Positions 44,787-54,989 of a stretch of DNA of 64,000 nt are shown here, in pieces. The position numbers were made by a program, and so were the translations under genes. The stretch covers positions 4,111,746-4,175,745 of the forward strand of contig NC_087081.1 of the NCBI RefSeq assembly GCF_026151205.1, given 5' to 3'. Below the pieces are notes generated by a model. It saw only the letters and a program-made list of their open reading frames with translations, was not told the DNA's origin and did not search any database. Source of the stretch: Bolinopsis microptera. Lineage: Eukaryota > Ctenophora > Tentaculata > Lobata > Bolinopsidae. Every line of letters starts with the position of its first letter. Within the stretch, counting starts at the first letter, position 1.

Positions 44787-47318
44787 ATGACTAATATTCT
44801 TCGTGACATGACTGCTCAGGACGGACTGTACAGGGAGGCAACAGAGGCTCAGTTGCGCTTGGCAACAAATAAGCGAAGGAGGAGTGCTCTGTTGTCGGTG
44901 CAAGATCTAAAAGTGGAGGGTAAGACAAATCTGTTCGATTGCGTATTTCATGATATTTAGAGTTCAAAAATATACAGGGTGGGCCAAAAGTCAGTACCCA
45001 TACGTTGGCCTTTATAGCTCAGTCACTGAGTGCCCAATTTAAATACTTCCTTCTGATATGACTTAGTACCACCACTGGTTCGAGGAATTTGTCAACTCGA
45101 AAAATATTTGCGTTCATTTTTTTCAAATGGAGGTTCATTTTCACATTTATTGGATAGTTTGGATAGTTGGATCAAGCTTAATGTTATTAAATTGTGTTTG
45201 GCCATTCGAATTACGTTTGTCCTGAAAGAATTAAAACTGTAGCTTCTCAGATGACCGAGATATGAAGCATAACGAGTTTATTCATTACGTGTGATCAGGT
45301 GATTGGATTACCTAATCACGTGATAAGGTGACCCCGTTAACTACCCCGTTAAACATTATGGGAATTGTTAAGAGTGCCCAATTAAGGTGTCGTGTCACGG
45401 TGTCACATAATCACCCAGTCAATTTTGTTAACGAGATACAGAAAATGCTTGATAACTTCGTCATTTCTAATCCGTTTTGCCTCATGTTTTCAGATCATAT
45501 GTAACATTTGATAATCTACCGTCTCTGAAAAAATTAGGCGTTCAGCATGTTCAGAGAAAACAATATAGGTGTTTTAATATTGAATGGGCGTGGTCTAAAA
45601 TATTCGAATTTTCAAATTTTGACGACGGAATCCTCGAACCAGTAAGTACAGTATGCAATCTGCAAAGCAACAGCTCTCAAATATAAAACACGGCGGAGCT
45701 ATTAAGGCCAACGTATGGGTACTGACTTTTGGCCCACCCTGTATATTTGAGTAATGAGTGAGTATAAGTGTAAACTTAATTTGAACTTTCGTGCAGGGCT
45801 TTACTTTGATGGGAAGGTAGGGGACAGCCTCCACTACCTTGGTGGAAAGAACGTGCTTCTGAAAGAGGACCGCTTGTCGTTGGTGGGGTACCCGGGGGAG
45901 AAATGTTTGGGGGCTTGCCTGATAAATGTCGGTACAGGTCAGTAAGTACTCACTTTAATGAATTATTAAAAGCTAGTGTGGGAAACATTATAAATTCAAT
46001 TCTGTGGTTTATCATCAGTCATTACCTACGTGATCGCCGGTTTAGAGATTTATTTATAGTTGATATCATGCGTAAAAGCGAGTAATAAACAAAATAGAAA
46101 TAGTAACTAATTGCTCTTTGCAGCCGGATTCATTTGATTAATGGTTAATTTGTAATCTTTAAATGTCCAGGACGGGGAATAGCAAGTGCTATTATTAACT
46201 ACTTAGAAGAGAAAAAAGTAAAACTGTCCAATGTCAAGGTTCTTGGCTCTGACGGGACAAATTCATTGACAGGATACGAGGTACAGTTGACAAATCACAG
46301 CATCATTAAGCGATATTTAACAGTAACTGTAAAATGTTTTCAATGACAGGCTTGGAGTTAAAGAACATTCCATTCAGGGAGGAGCATTGAGACATATCCA
46401 GGATATGTTAGGGCGACCATGTCACTTGGCGATTTGCCTGTTACACCTGGCAGAGTTGCCGCTGAGAGCCCTATTTTGCTTTCTCGATGAAGTCACCCAA
46501 GGTTTTTCTAAGTTTATCATACGTGATGACTTTTGATAATTAAACAATGTACAATTAATACTAATTTACGGTTGAAGACCATTGTGTTGATATAAAAGGA
46601 GATTGGGGCTCGGCCCGACCTGTCGACTGTTTAATATTAAATTCCATCTCGATTACTAATATTATGATTAATTCTTGTTAACTTTCAGGAATCGGACAAT
46701 TCAACGGGTCTATGGGCAAGGCCATCGGGAAACCGGTGTGTGAGCGACCAATAACAACATTTCAGAGAATTCCGTGCACCGGTTTCCCGAGGCTCCCTGA
46801 CACCGTTCTCGCAACAATGAGCGAGGACAGGAAGCATTTATACAAACTCTGTATATCCTGCATGGACGGTACGAATGTTATGACATAAAATCATATTCAT
46901 AATCACAATTACAATAAACATTTACATTTTTGAGGGACCTGTGATTGAAATTCAGTCTTTCTTTAACTTCTAAAGAATTTTTTCGTTTCATTAGGATACG
47001 CTGATCCAGCATCGGCTGGTAACAAGATTGGGCCGTTGTGTCACGCAAGGTGGCTGACGATGGCATCGAGAATACTCCGCTATCACATGTCCACCCCCGA
47101 ACCTAGCCACCAACATAAGATCGAGGTGCTGGCTAGATACATAAATATTAAGTGAAGAGTATTATGTAGGCTTTTAACAACCATATAATGCTTTATATCC
47201 CACACCCAAGTAACAGAAATGCAATTGATTTTAACCTGTCGACAATATTTCAGAAAAGATTCCCGCAAGCAAGCATGTTCCTTCGTTCTGCTCTGATCTC
47301 TACTCTGTTACTAACTGA
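44787..47318 (+). CDS. Spliced gene of unknown function (about 7 exons, ~310 aa)
   Basis: Exons inferred from GT/AG sites and consistent phase: 44787-44919, 45797-45937, 46171-46280, ~46350-46501, 46689-46868, 46995-47151, 47254-47318. Exon 1 reads MTAQDGLYREATEAQLRL; exon 2 GLYFDGKVGDSLHYLGG and SLVGYPGEKCLGACL; exon 3 SAIINYLEEKKVKLSNVKVL and GSDGT; exon 4 CHLAICLLHLAELPLRALF; exon 5 GSMGKAIGKPV and LYKLCISCMDG; exon 6 CHARWLTMASRILRYHMST. The order FDG-SAIINYL-DGT-ELPLR-GKAIGK-RWLT..RILR matches, as I remember it, uncharacterised proteins common in invertebrate genomes; this is unverified. The exon 4 acceptor leaves one extra G relative to the coding frame, so this copy may be inactive or use another site. 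The C terminus is short for that family. The gene lies between long inverted repeats. Intron 1 holds a mariner-type element. Confidence 0.65.
44973..45743. mobile_element. Mariner-type non-autonomous element in intron 1
   Basis: The termini TACAGGGTGGGCCAAAAGTC and GACTTTTGGCCCACCCTGTA form inverted repeats of about 48 bp with one mismatch, flanked by TA (44971-44972, 45744-45745). The 771-bp interior has no transposase; its one open frame (45477-45686) has no known domain. CAGGGTG...ends are typical of several mariner groups. It is absent from the equivalent place in segmental copy 1, which ends earlier. Confidence 0.88.
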
Positions 47319-47427
47319 TGATGGACTTTGATACGATTCGTTGATATGATTTTTTGACGTATTGTATACAGCTTACACTTAACCATATGGTTCAGACAAA
47401 AGGACAATTAAACTGGTGTTTTGTTTT

Positions 47428-48466
47428 TAACGGGTGATACTCGTAAAATATTTGTTCCAAATATTACCTTCGACTCGAGCTTAACTCGACACACGTCCTG
47501 GCAGGTTATAAACCTACAATTTTGTTTTAGTTTGTCTACCGCGTAACTATACTTGAACCCTTTAAGTAATAAGTTGAACTACAGGATCGAGATGTTGATT
47601 GTATCGATAAAACATGGATTTTGAGGCATAAGGAAGCATTGTTGAGTTCTGAAACCAAGTTTAATCGATTTCTCGTGCGATTTTAGGTCAGGAATGGTCA
47701 TCAAAATAAATTTAAAACAATGACGATATTTTGGTAAATTTCTAGCTTTCTGCCAGAAAATAAATTGTCGGTTTCTATAGGGGTTTAATTAGGTATAAAC
47801 TACAGTACAGCTATACTTACACCCACATTCACATGCATGCAAGCTCACCTGGTCCAATGAGCGGGAAACGGAGAGGAAGGTCTGGTGACGTCATAGTCAC
47901 GTGACCTCAGGCTCATAATCACGTGACCTCAGGCCCAATCAATTGGGTTCTGGCCTGGTCAGCCCCCTGTCACCCGATCTTGAGGTGACGTACGACACCT
48001 CGTTAACCCAATCAATGTCTGGAAGGCTGCAAATTTTCACATGCCAAATCCACAAGATTCTTAAAGAGTTGTGCGAGATGACGACACATAGAGGCCGCAG
48101 AATTATGAGGACTACCAGATCCTGGTGGAACCTAAGCGATCCATGATATCACGACAGGCCCTAGGGTGTTTGGTTAAATTGGGCATAATTTGGACAAAAT
48201 ATGGGCGTGGCTGCCCCGCGGGCACCGTTTGGCGGTTGGGGTCCGGGACCCTCTCAAAAGTTTGGTCACCGGTCTTAGTTTGTTGGTCAACTGCTATCTC
48301 GAAAACAAGTTTCACAAAAAAATCAGGGTGAACCCCCCCCCCCCCCCCCCTTAAGTTTTGTCTCTCCAAAGGAGAACGAGCAATATTTCATGAAAACAGA
48401 AATCAGTAAGATATAAAGCTCACCCAAGTAACCTAAGCTTAAGAAAGTTAATTTCTAGTGGCACTC
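47428..48466. repeat. Right inverted repeat of the 5.46-kb unit
   Basis: Inverse of the left repeat, with CRE/E-box module, then 165 bp shared with the 843-bp duplication (47,985-48,150), then a reversed foldback arm with 19 C residues (48,333-48,351) and the outer end. Confidence 0.88.
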
Positions 48467-48678
48467 GAAATCCGACAGCAAAAACTGAATCATAATTAAT
48501 CTTTAATATTTAGCTAACTATTGATAGAAAAACTACTCAAAATGTTTTAGATGCAACTATAAAATTAGCCGTATTAAAATGAGCACATTAGTTTTTTTGT
48601 TATGTTTTTAGAAATACTAACCCTAGAAAGCATACTTTATGCTTTTATGAGTTATTGGCGCTTTTTAACCCTTAACGG
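48467..48678. other. short spacer
   Basis: AT-rich spacer between the 5.46-kb unit and the next foldback; no gene. Confidence 0.5.
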
Positions 48679-49423
48679 GGGGGGGGGGCCAATGGGTATT
48701 TTTGGGGAAATTTTGAGGGGGTCCCGGACCCCAACCGCCAAACGGTGACCGCGGGGTAGCCACGCCCATATTTGGTCCAAATTAGGCCCAATTTAGCCAA
48801 ATAACACGAACATGCCCAAAACCCATATTTTATGTGCTCTACTTGTAGCTAGTGGTCTCCTGAACTCGTATGTGAAATTTTATCAAGATTGGACAAAGAA
48901 TGACTGAGTTATGAGCCAAAAACCATATGCCCATGTTTGGACATATGCACCAAATTTGGTAGATTTCGTCTCATAAATTGGTCAAATATCAATATGGATG
49001 AGACTAACTTTATATGAAAGGTAAGCCTAAACTACATATTCTCTGTAAGTTATAACGTTATATCTGTTTAAATGTGGATACTAAGGCGAAAATACCCCAA
49101 AAAATTAACAAAATTGCCCGTATCTTCGTTCGTGATATTCCCAGAATTGATTTCATTAATTTGGAAATTCAAATAACTCAATCAGTTTATAAAATTTTTG
49201 CATGAAATTTTCGGAATCGACTCTTAATCGCATTTCGACCTTATTGTGGGAAGCCGAATTTTTATTTAGACCTCCAAAAACATTTGGCGGCCAAATTCCA
49301 AAATTTGGCCGCCAAACGGGCACCGTCAAAAGTTCGATCACTAGTTTGTTGGTCAACTGCTATCTCGAAATCAAGTTTCACAAAAAAATACTCATTGGCC
49401 CCCCCCCCCCCCCCCCCCCCCCC

Positions 49424-49461
<38 letters not shown>
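48679..49461. repeat. Divergent G-tract foldback element bounded by G and C runs
   Basis: Starts with 10 G, then CCAATGGGTATTTTTGG, and ends AAAAAAATACTCATTGG followed by a C run, so the termini are inverse. Interior blocks (CCCCAACCGCCAAACGGTG, TTGGCCGCCAAACGGGCAC) match the 38.2 kb family, with more divergence. Non-coding. Confidence 0.85.
49399..49461. repeat. 63-bp poly(C) tract with a single T
   Basis: C run broken only by T at 49424. The complementary strand is a potential G-quadruplex; the poly-Pro and poly-Gly frames here are artefacts. Confidence 0.97.
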
Positions 49462-49539
49462 TTAAACAGCAAAGAGTACTCCATGTGGAGTGTCCCTTCA
49501 ATGTTTTGCCATTTGTGTTCCACATTTAGTCAAGAAAAC

Positions 49540-50316
49540 TTGATGAGCAATCTTTATTAATCGAAAATAGACTTTACCTCAACGGCCTACCTCTCTCAAA
49601 GGTGCAGGAAACGAAATTCCTGGGAGTAATTGTCGACGAAGGCCTAACTTTCAATCCCTATAGAGACAAACTAGTTAGAAAACTCTCGTCCTGTTCTGGG
49701 AGGCTGTACATGATTAAGGATAAAATTCCATCATCAATCCATAAGGACCTGTACCACACACTGTTTGAAAGTCACCTATCTTATAGTATTACCGTTTGGG
49801 GAGGTGCAAGTAATAATAAACTTCAACCACTATTTGTAGCCCAGAAAAAGTGTGTTCGTATCATGTTTGGTGACAAAAAAGCATACCTTGATAAATTTAT
49901 GACATGTGCGAGAACTAGACCTATCAGTGAACAGAAACTTACGAGCAAATTCTTTGAGAGAGAGCACACCAAGCCAATTTTTTGCCCGTCAATCACTCAT
50001 GACATTGCATAATTTATACGCGTATCACTGCTGCAATGAACTTTTTAAAGTCTTTAAATATCGAACACCAATTGCACTATTTGAACTTTTCTGTTTGTCT
50101 AAAAGACCCGGCAAAGAAACTTTTCTTATAACAACCATGCCCTTAAACAGTTTTATTTACCAATCTAGTTGCCTTTGGAATTCATTCCGTCAGATGTTGG
50201 CACTGAACGACCTTGAAATCACTCATGGTGTATTCAAATCAAAGTTTAAAAAGTTATTCTCTCGTCCCATGGTAAAGGTGACAAGAATACCTGGGCCCCT
50301 TTGGCAAACTTTCTGA
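49540..50316 (+). pseudogene. LINE reverse transcriptase C-terminal fragment
   Basis: 5'-truncated directly after the poly(C) foldback. The first frame gives ETKFLGVIVDEGLTFNPY, KDLYHTLFESHLSYSITVWG and AQKKCVRIMFGDKKAYLDKF, the usual end of the RT domain and C-terminal region of CR1/Jockey-type LINEs. It shifts near 49,985, and the other frame continues with NLYAYHCCNELFKVFKYR and NSFRQMLALNDLEITHGVF to a stop at 50,314. One frameshift, no catalytic core. Closely related to the minus-strand fragment at 56.2-56.8 kb. Its 3' non-coding region follows to about 50,790. Confidence 0.88.
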
Positions 50317-50790
50317 ACTCATGCAGCTTGAACGAATAAATTTGAAAAAGTAAAATTTCTTGTCTGAATGAACTATTAGAACCTCAAGAAGCTGATCCGC
50401 ATGTCTCCGCTACTAAAATGTTTAATGAGCCCAATCACTCATCACTTAACAGTTTAATCTTCAAAGTGAGTTGTACAATCTAGGTTGTTTTAAGTAGCTG
50501 TTGATAGTATAAAACAGGAGTGACCTGATCGTTTTCATAACTTCGATTTACAATTTGTACCATAATAAAACTAGCACTGCCATGGGGTTCAAAAAGGGTC
50601 ATTGTAAGCCTTCAGCGTAATGGTCCTAAGTCTCTGCCCCATGCGGTGCCTGTCAGCATCAGCTAACAGAATAGCCCTAACATAACGATCAAGCCACAAA
50701 TTAGGTCCCTATAATGATTTAATATTGATGAATAAAGAGATTTGAATATAATATTTGTTTTATTCTGAATATTTGTATTATTCTGAGTAG
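50317..50790 (+). mobile_element. 3' untranslated end of the 49.5 kb LINE
   Basis: Ends in an imperfect repeat of AATATTTGTTTTATTCTG before CTGAGTAGC. The last ~250 bp (from CATAATAAAACTAGCACTGC) recurs inverted at 58,045-58,292, confirming it as the LINE 3' end. Confidence 0.85.
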
Positions 50791-51414
50791 CAAGGCCGGT
50801 TATAACAGTACTTATCGCCTGAACTATCTGTTTTTTACAAAAATTACAAACAAATATAGTTATGGTTCATTATTAGTTTAAAAGGCCAAAAATTCGAGGG
50901 TAAAAAGTTAAATGGGCAAAGCTATTCACAAATGCACCGAAGCCAATATAGAAATACAAAAAAGTTTTGCGAGGTTTAATCTACAAGACAAGAATTACGT
51001 AATGTATTCGACAGCAAATATCAAAATCCGAAGTTTGACTCATATCTATAATCTCTGAAATTTTGGTGCAATTTGGAGACGAATTACGTGAGTTATTAAG
51101 AGGTTGCGTGTGGGTAGTCACTTATGGGCCACCCTGTATAATTAATATCTGGGATGTCTGGAGCTTTATCTAAGTAGAATTTTGTTGAGGTAATTTCGTT
51201 CAACTGGTTAGTAATATATTAGTTTTTAACTAATTACAACATGAACACTACAAATCTATTACATTTATTGAGGACGATACAGAAGGAATGTATTTAATGT
51301 AGTTATATTGAGGAGTCCTAATTCTCCTCACGTCCTTAAATGGAGTTTTCTTTCTACCATATATAAAAGTAATAATAAATAATAATATCGGTACTAATTT
51401 ACTCAGCATTATAA
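50791..51414. other. non-coding with a solo mariner end
   Basis: At 51,110-51,138 GTGGGTAGTCACTTATGGGCC then ACCCTGTATA resembles the right end of the mariner-type element at 45.7 kb. No left end was found. Confidence 0.5.
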
Positions 51415-52290
51415 GATCGTCACAAGGACAAAGAAAATCGCGATTATTTAGGCCAAAAATCGCGGTGCTGCGACATGCCAAACTAGGCAAAATCGCGGCG
51501 AAAATCTCAAAAATCTCGGTGAAATATAATGTATTTGCAGAGCAAAAGTTAGATGTCATATATTTGTTGACTAGCTCGTTAGTCTAGTAAGATTAGCTAT
51601 AAATACTGAGCAGAGATTGGTTTTTAGATCAGCCCTTCCAGACGATCTAAAAAGTTCCTCCCAGCTCGCCAGACCTCGCCAAAACGGAACTCGATGTCCC
51701 ACTTCGGAATTCGAATCTGTACTCATATACACAATATTATTAGTTAACTTGTGTTAATACTTTACCATACTTGATACTACACGTATAGTCCAACAAATTA
51801 ACCCTGTTTACAATGAGATAACATCACGTGATCGAATCACGTGTTTTGAGACATAAGGGATAAAGAGCATAATGTTTTTCGTGTGTTTTATAGACTGACC
51901 ACGGTCCACGAGTTCCTTTTCACAAATTGTACTACTATAGCTGGAGGGGGATATTTAAAACATATAAGTGATACGAAAGGATTTTATTAGCAGGAGCTTT
52001 CAAAATACATGTGTAAATCGTCTTCTACTAGTCTTAACTATAATTCTACTAGTCTTCACTATAAATCTTTCGTGGGGACCGAGGGCTTATTGTCCTAGTA
52101 TAAAGAAGACACTGATCATGTTAAGGACAAAAGAAAATCGCGACTACTTAGGCCAAAAATCAAAGCGCCGCAACAAGCCAAACTAGGCAAAATCGTGGCA
52201 AATTCGTGGCGAAAAATAATGTATTTGCAGAGCTAAGTTAGAATTAGATTTCATAAATTTGTTAACTAGCTCGTTAGAGTCGGATTGAAA
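51415..52290. repeat. Dispersed direct repeat (two ~165-bp copies)
   Basis: GGACAAAGAAAATCGCGA, TTAGGCCAAAAATC, GCCAAACTAGGCAAAATCG, ATAATGTATTTGCAGAGC and AACTAGCTCGTTAG occur in this order at 51,425-51,595 and 52,124-52,280. Class unknown. Confidence 0.75.
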
Positions 52291-53250
52291 GGATAATACG
52301 CAAATTTGGTCCTCAGAATTAAAAAAAAATGCAAACGTCAAAAATCGTGATTTGTCGCGGAGAATGGGAAAAATCGCGATTCCGCGCGTACCGCAATTAA
52401 ATTTTGACTTTGGTCATCGTCATCTCCTCGATATGCTTGGTACCACCTAATGAGGCTTATCAGTGCAGGCTATTGTTGCATGTCAGCGACTCGCTCCTGA
52501 TGAAGTCACTGATTACTTGCCGAGATTACGTACCCGCCAGAATTTAAAATAATCATAACTTGAAATATTGGGAAAGGTATTTGATAAAAATTATCAATTA
52601 TCAGACCAAATGTTTTTAGAAAATTTTTAGTTTGTTACAATTCTGTTACGACAATAGTAAAAAAAAAGAAGTGGTTCCAGGTAGCCATAGCTCCATAGTA
52701 ACCAATCAGAACCAATCAGAAAATCTAAACATAAGCATCTTATACCAACACTCAACAGTCACTCAGTAACAGTTCGGAGCTGATCAATTGCAACTACTTG
52801 TGCCAAAGAAGGAATATAAACTGACATCACGTGACTAACGCGCATGACCGTTGATAACTGACCGGACTGATTTTGAATTCCTATGCCAGCCGAAAATTCA
52901 ACGTAGGCTACGAAACTACGAGGTTACGAGAATTAAAGGTATCTAACAGCAAAAGTTGAATTGTAATCAATTTATGTCTGAACAGTTAGGAATAATTTCG
53001 TTAATGAAACATTTTGTTAATGAATTTTCACCATCTCTGACTTGTATTTTAAATGGATCAATGGTGAACCCTACTCCAGTTATAAGGTCAAGTTCGGAGA
53101 CAACCTGTACATAAAATCAGTCACTAATTACACTCATTTCACTGCCATAAACGGTAAAATCAATTATAAATCCTCTGACAGTCCAAGGGGTACAGGCTCT
53201 TCAGATATTATACTCCTAACCTTTCTATAATGATATCTGGGTTCAAAATT
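52291..53250. other. non-coding; carries an E-box module relative
   Basis: AGCTGATCAATTGCAACTAC and the following TTGTGCCA...CATCACGTGAC (52,777-52,836) resemble 59,816-59,873. X-box-like CCATAGTAACC at 52,691. No gene supported. Confidence 0.5.
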
Positions 53251-53257
53251 TAAATAA

Positions 53258-54525
53258 CTCAACCTTGGTGGAGACAGTGGCCACCTGAAAAGTACAAAAA
53301 TAAAGGAGCTGTAAATCACTTATGAAAAAAATATTTACTCCAAATTTCACAATTTAAAGTTACGTAAGACAGGTGGGTACTCAAAAAGTGCCGGTTGAGC
53401 AGGTTTGTCTGCTCAACACAGGTGGAGCAGCTCACTGACTACATGAGCTAATATAAGTGACTAGAACTAACCCTCTCATGCTTTTTAATTGCTCCAAAGT
53501 CCTAATATTTAATATTATGGGTTGTACCAATCATATTTAATAGAATAGGATCCTCAGAATCTGCTCAACCGAGGTGGAGACAGCATGACATGCAGTTCAA
53601 AATCTGTTATTTTGTAGTTTAGGAGCTGTAGAGTGACTGTGGCAGTCCATTTGCAATACCAATGATTCTAAATCATCTACCAACTCATATTACAAGGCAT
53701 CCTTGCTGAAAAGTACACTCAACATAGGTGGAGACTCAAATTTGGCAAATTTGGGCGTAAATTTGACCTCAGAAGTCAAGGTTCTCCACCGCGGTTGAGT
53801 GGTTGATGGCTAGTTTTATGAGTTGTATACATGCTAAAGGGTCACCCAATGTTATTTCTTCCAGAAATCAACTGCCAAAGCTCAACTCAACCCGGTGGGG
53901 CCAGTTTTAATGCATTTTTTAATGTTTTAATGCTTAATCAACAATTTCTCCACCTTGTTGAGTACCTTTTCACAACTTTGATAGTTTTTTCATTTGCTAG
54001 AACACTTTGCTTTAAGACAGAAGGGTTACCAGTTTTATGATCCCCTACAGTAGCAGTTAACAGAGCAGATTAGAATTAGTGATAAAACCAATGAATTTAG
54101 GCATGTTTGACAGGCTTTTTACTGTTTCTTAATGAAAGATCTCCACCCTGTTGAGCGTCAATGGAAAAAACAAAATTTAACGGGAAGTAGAAAAGGCCGA
54201 GACGCAACTTTCTAGCTAACCTAGAACTCTCTAAACCTTTCTCCACCCCCGGTTGAGCACTTAAATAAAATATTGATAAAACCATCAGATTGCAAATTTG
54301 ATGTAGTTTGTGTTACCAATAACCTTTTCCACCTTAATCAAAAGTTTCTTCAACCAGAGCCAGTCTCCACCTTAAATCTCCACCTTTTAAGGGTTTGTTT
54401 AATACCACCTGTATCTGCTCAACCGTTCAACCTTTTAATTTTTTTTTACTCAGAGAAAGTCCTGAAAAATGTCTTGTCAGCCATATAATCAGGGAGTTTC
54501 ATTCTGTGTTGAGCTGGCTCCACCA
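53258..54525. repeat. Cluster of a conserved imperfect-palindrome 16-mer
   Basis: CTCAACCNNGGTGGAG or its complement CTCCACCNNGGTTGAG, with spacers of 1-3 bp, at 53258, 53412, 53574, 53718, 53784 (inverse), 53886 (variant), 53948, 54141, 54241 (all inverse), with half or rearranged sites at 53393, 54365, 54378, 54418 and 54508. The DNA between sites is largely unalike apart from AGGAGCTGTA and CTGAAAAGTACA, each seen twice. It could be a decayed satellite or a cluster of binding sites. Confidence 0.8.
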
Positions 54526-54579
54526 CACACTTCTAAAAAAGTAAAAAATGTACAGGTTGTCTCCTAACTTGACCATAAT

Positions 54580-54985
54580 GACGATAAACTAGCTACAGAG
54601 CAAAAGAAATTAAATATTCTCCCTGTTAAACAGAAATTTATTTATAACGATCTTATGACATTCTATAAAATAGTGAATAGCATAATTCCATGCAGTATCG
54701 CTCCCTACTTATATAGTCCTATCACCTATGCCGTCGATCCAGAGGGCAACCGATACACTAGGGCGGCTAGGCACAATGCTCAAATAATTGATAGGTCGGA
54801 TACTTCAACTTACATGATCAGTACCACTGTGCCCTGCTCGGATGGCGCTTCTTTCATAGATTCATGCTGAAATTGTATAGTCTACCAGTATGTATCCGGC
54901 AGTCAGAACTCAGAGCGGATTTCTACTTTTAAGGCAAAACTGATCAAGTGCCTTTGGGCTGCCGATACAGTTTGGCCAGATTAGC
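54580..54985 (+). pseudogene. CR1-like LINE C-terminal fragment
   Basis: Begins ATEQKKLNILPVKQKFIYND, then LMTFYKIVNSIIP and YTRAARHNAQIIDRS, and after a frame change ISTFKAKLIKCLWAADTVW. This is the tail after the RT domain in CR1-like LINEs. No RT core. It follows the motif cluster directly. Confidence 0.75.
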
Positions 54986-54989
54986 TCAT

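Larger units (their letters stand above)
41204..44919. repeat. Large segmental duplication, copy 2
   Basis: Matches 36,291-40,196 in direct orientation. The foldback (43,125-44,112) lacks the centre and part of the return arm present in copy 1. The exon at its right end is intact here and leads into the spliced gene. Confidence 0.92.
43009..48466 (+). mobile_element. 5.46-kb unit with long inverted repeats enclosing a spliced gene
   Basis: The left end GAGTGCCACTAGAAATTAAC (43009) and right end GTTAATTTCTAGTGGCACTC (to 48466) are inverse. Matching continues inward through the G/C tract (43125-43139 versus 48333-48351) and the CRE/E-box module (44,157-44,207 versus 47,883-47,933) to TTACGAGTATCACCCGTTAA (44,641) versus its inverse (47,428). 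About 190 bp around the module appear identical. The left repeat carries a foldback arm absent on the right; the right carries 47,985-48,150 absent on the left. The enclosed 2.77 kb holds the gene at 44,787. No obvious target duplication was found at the outermost match. Confidence 0.75.

Noticed and set aside
49202..49529. Poly-proline and poly-glycine proteins
   Set aside because: Produced by the 63-bp C tract and foldback sequence.
52495..52540. Hammerhead-like CTGATGA at 52.5 kb
   Set aside because: No matching stem II or GAAA box at the right distance.
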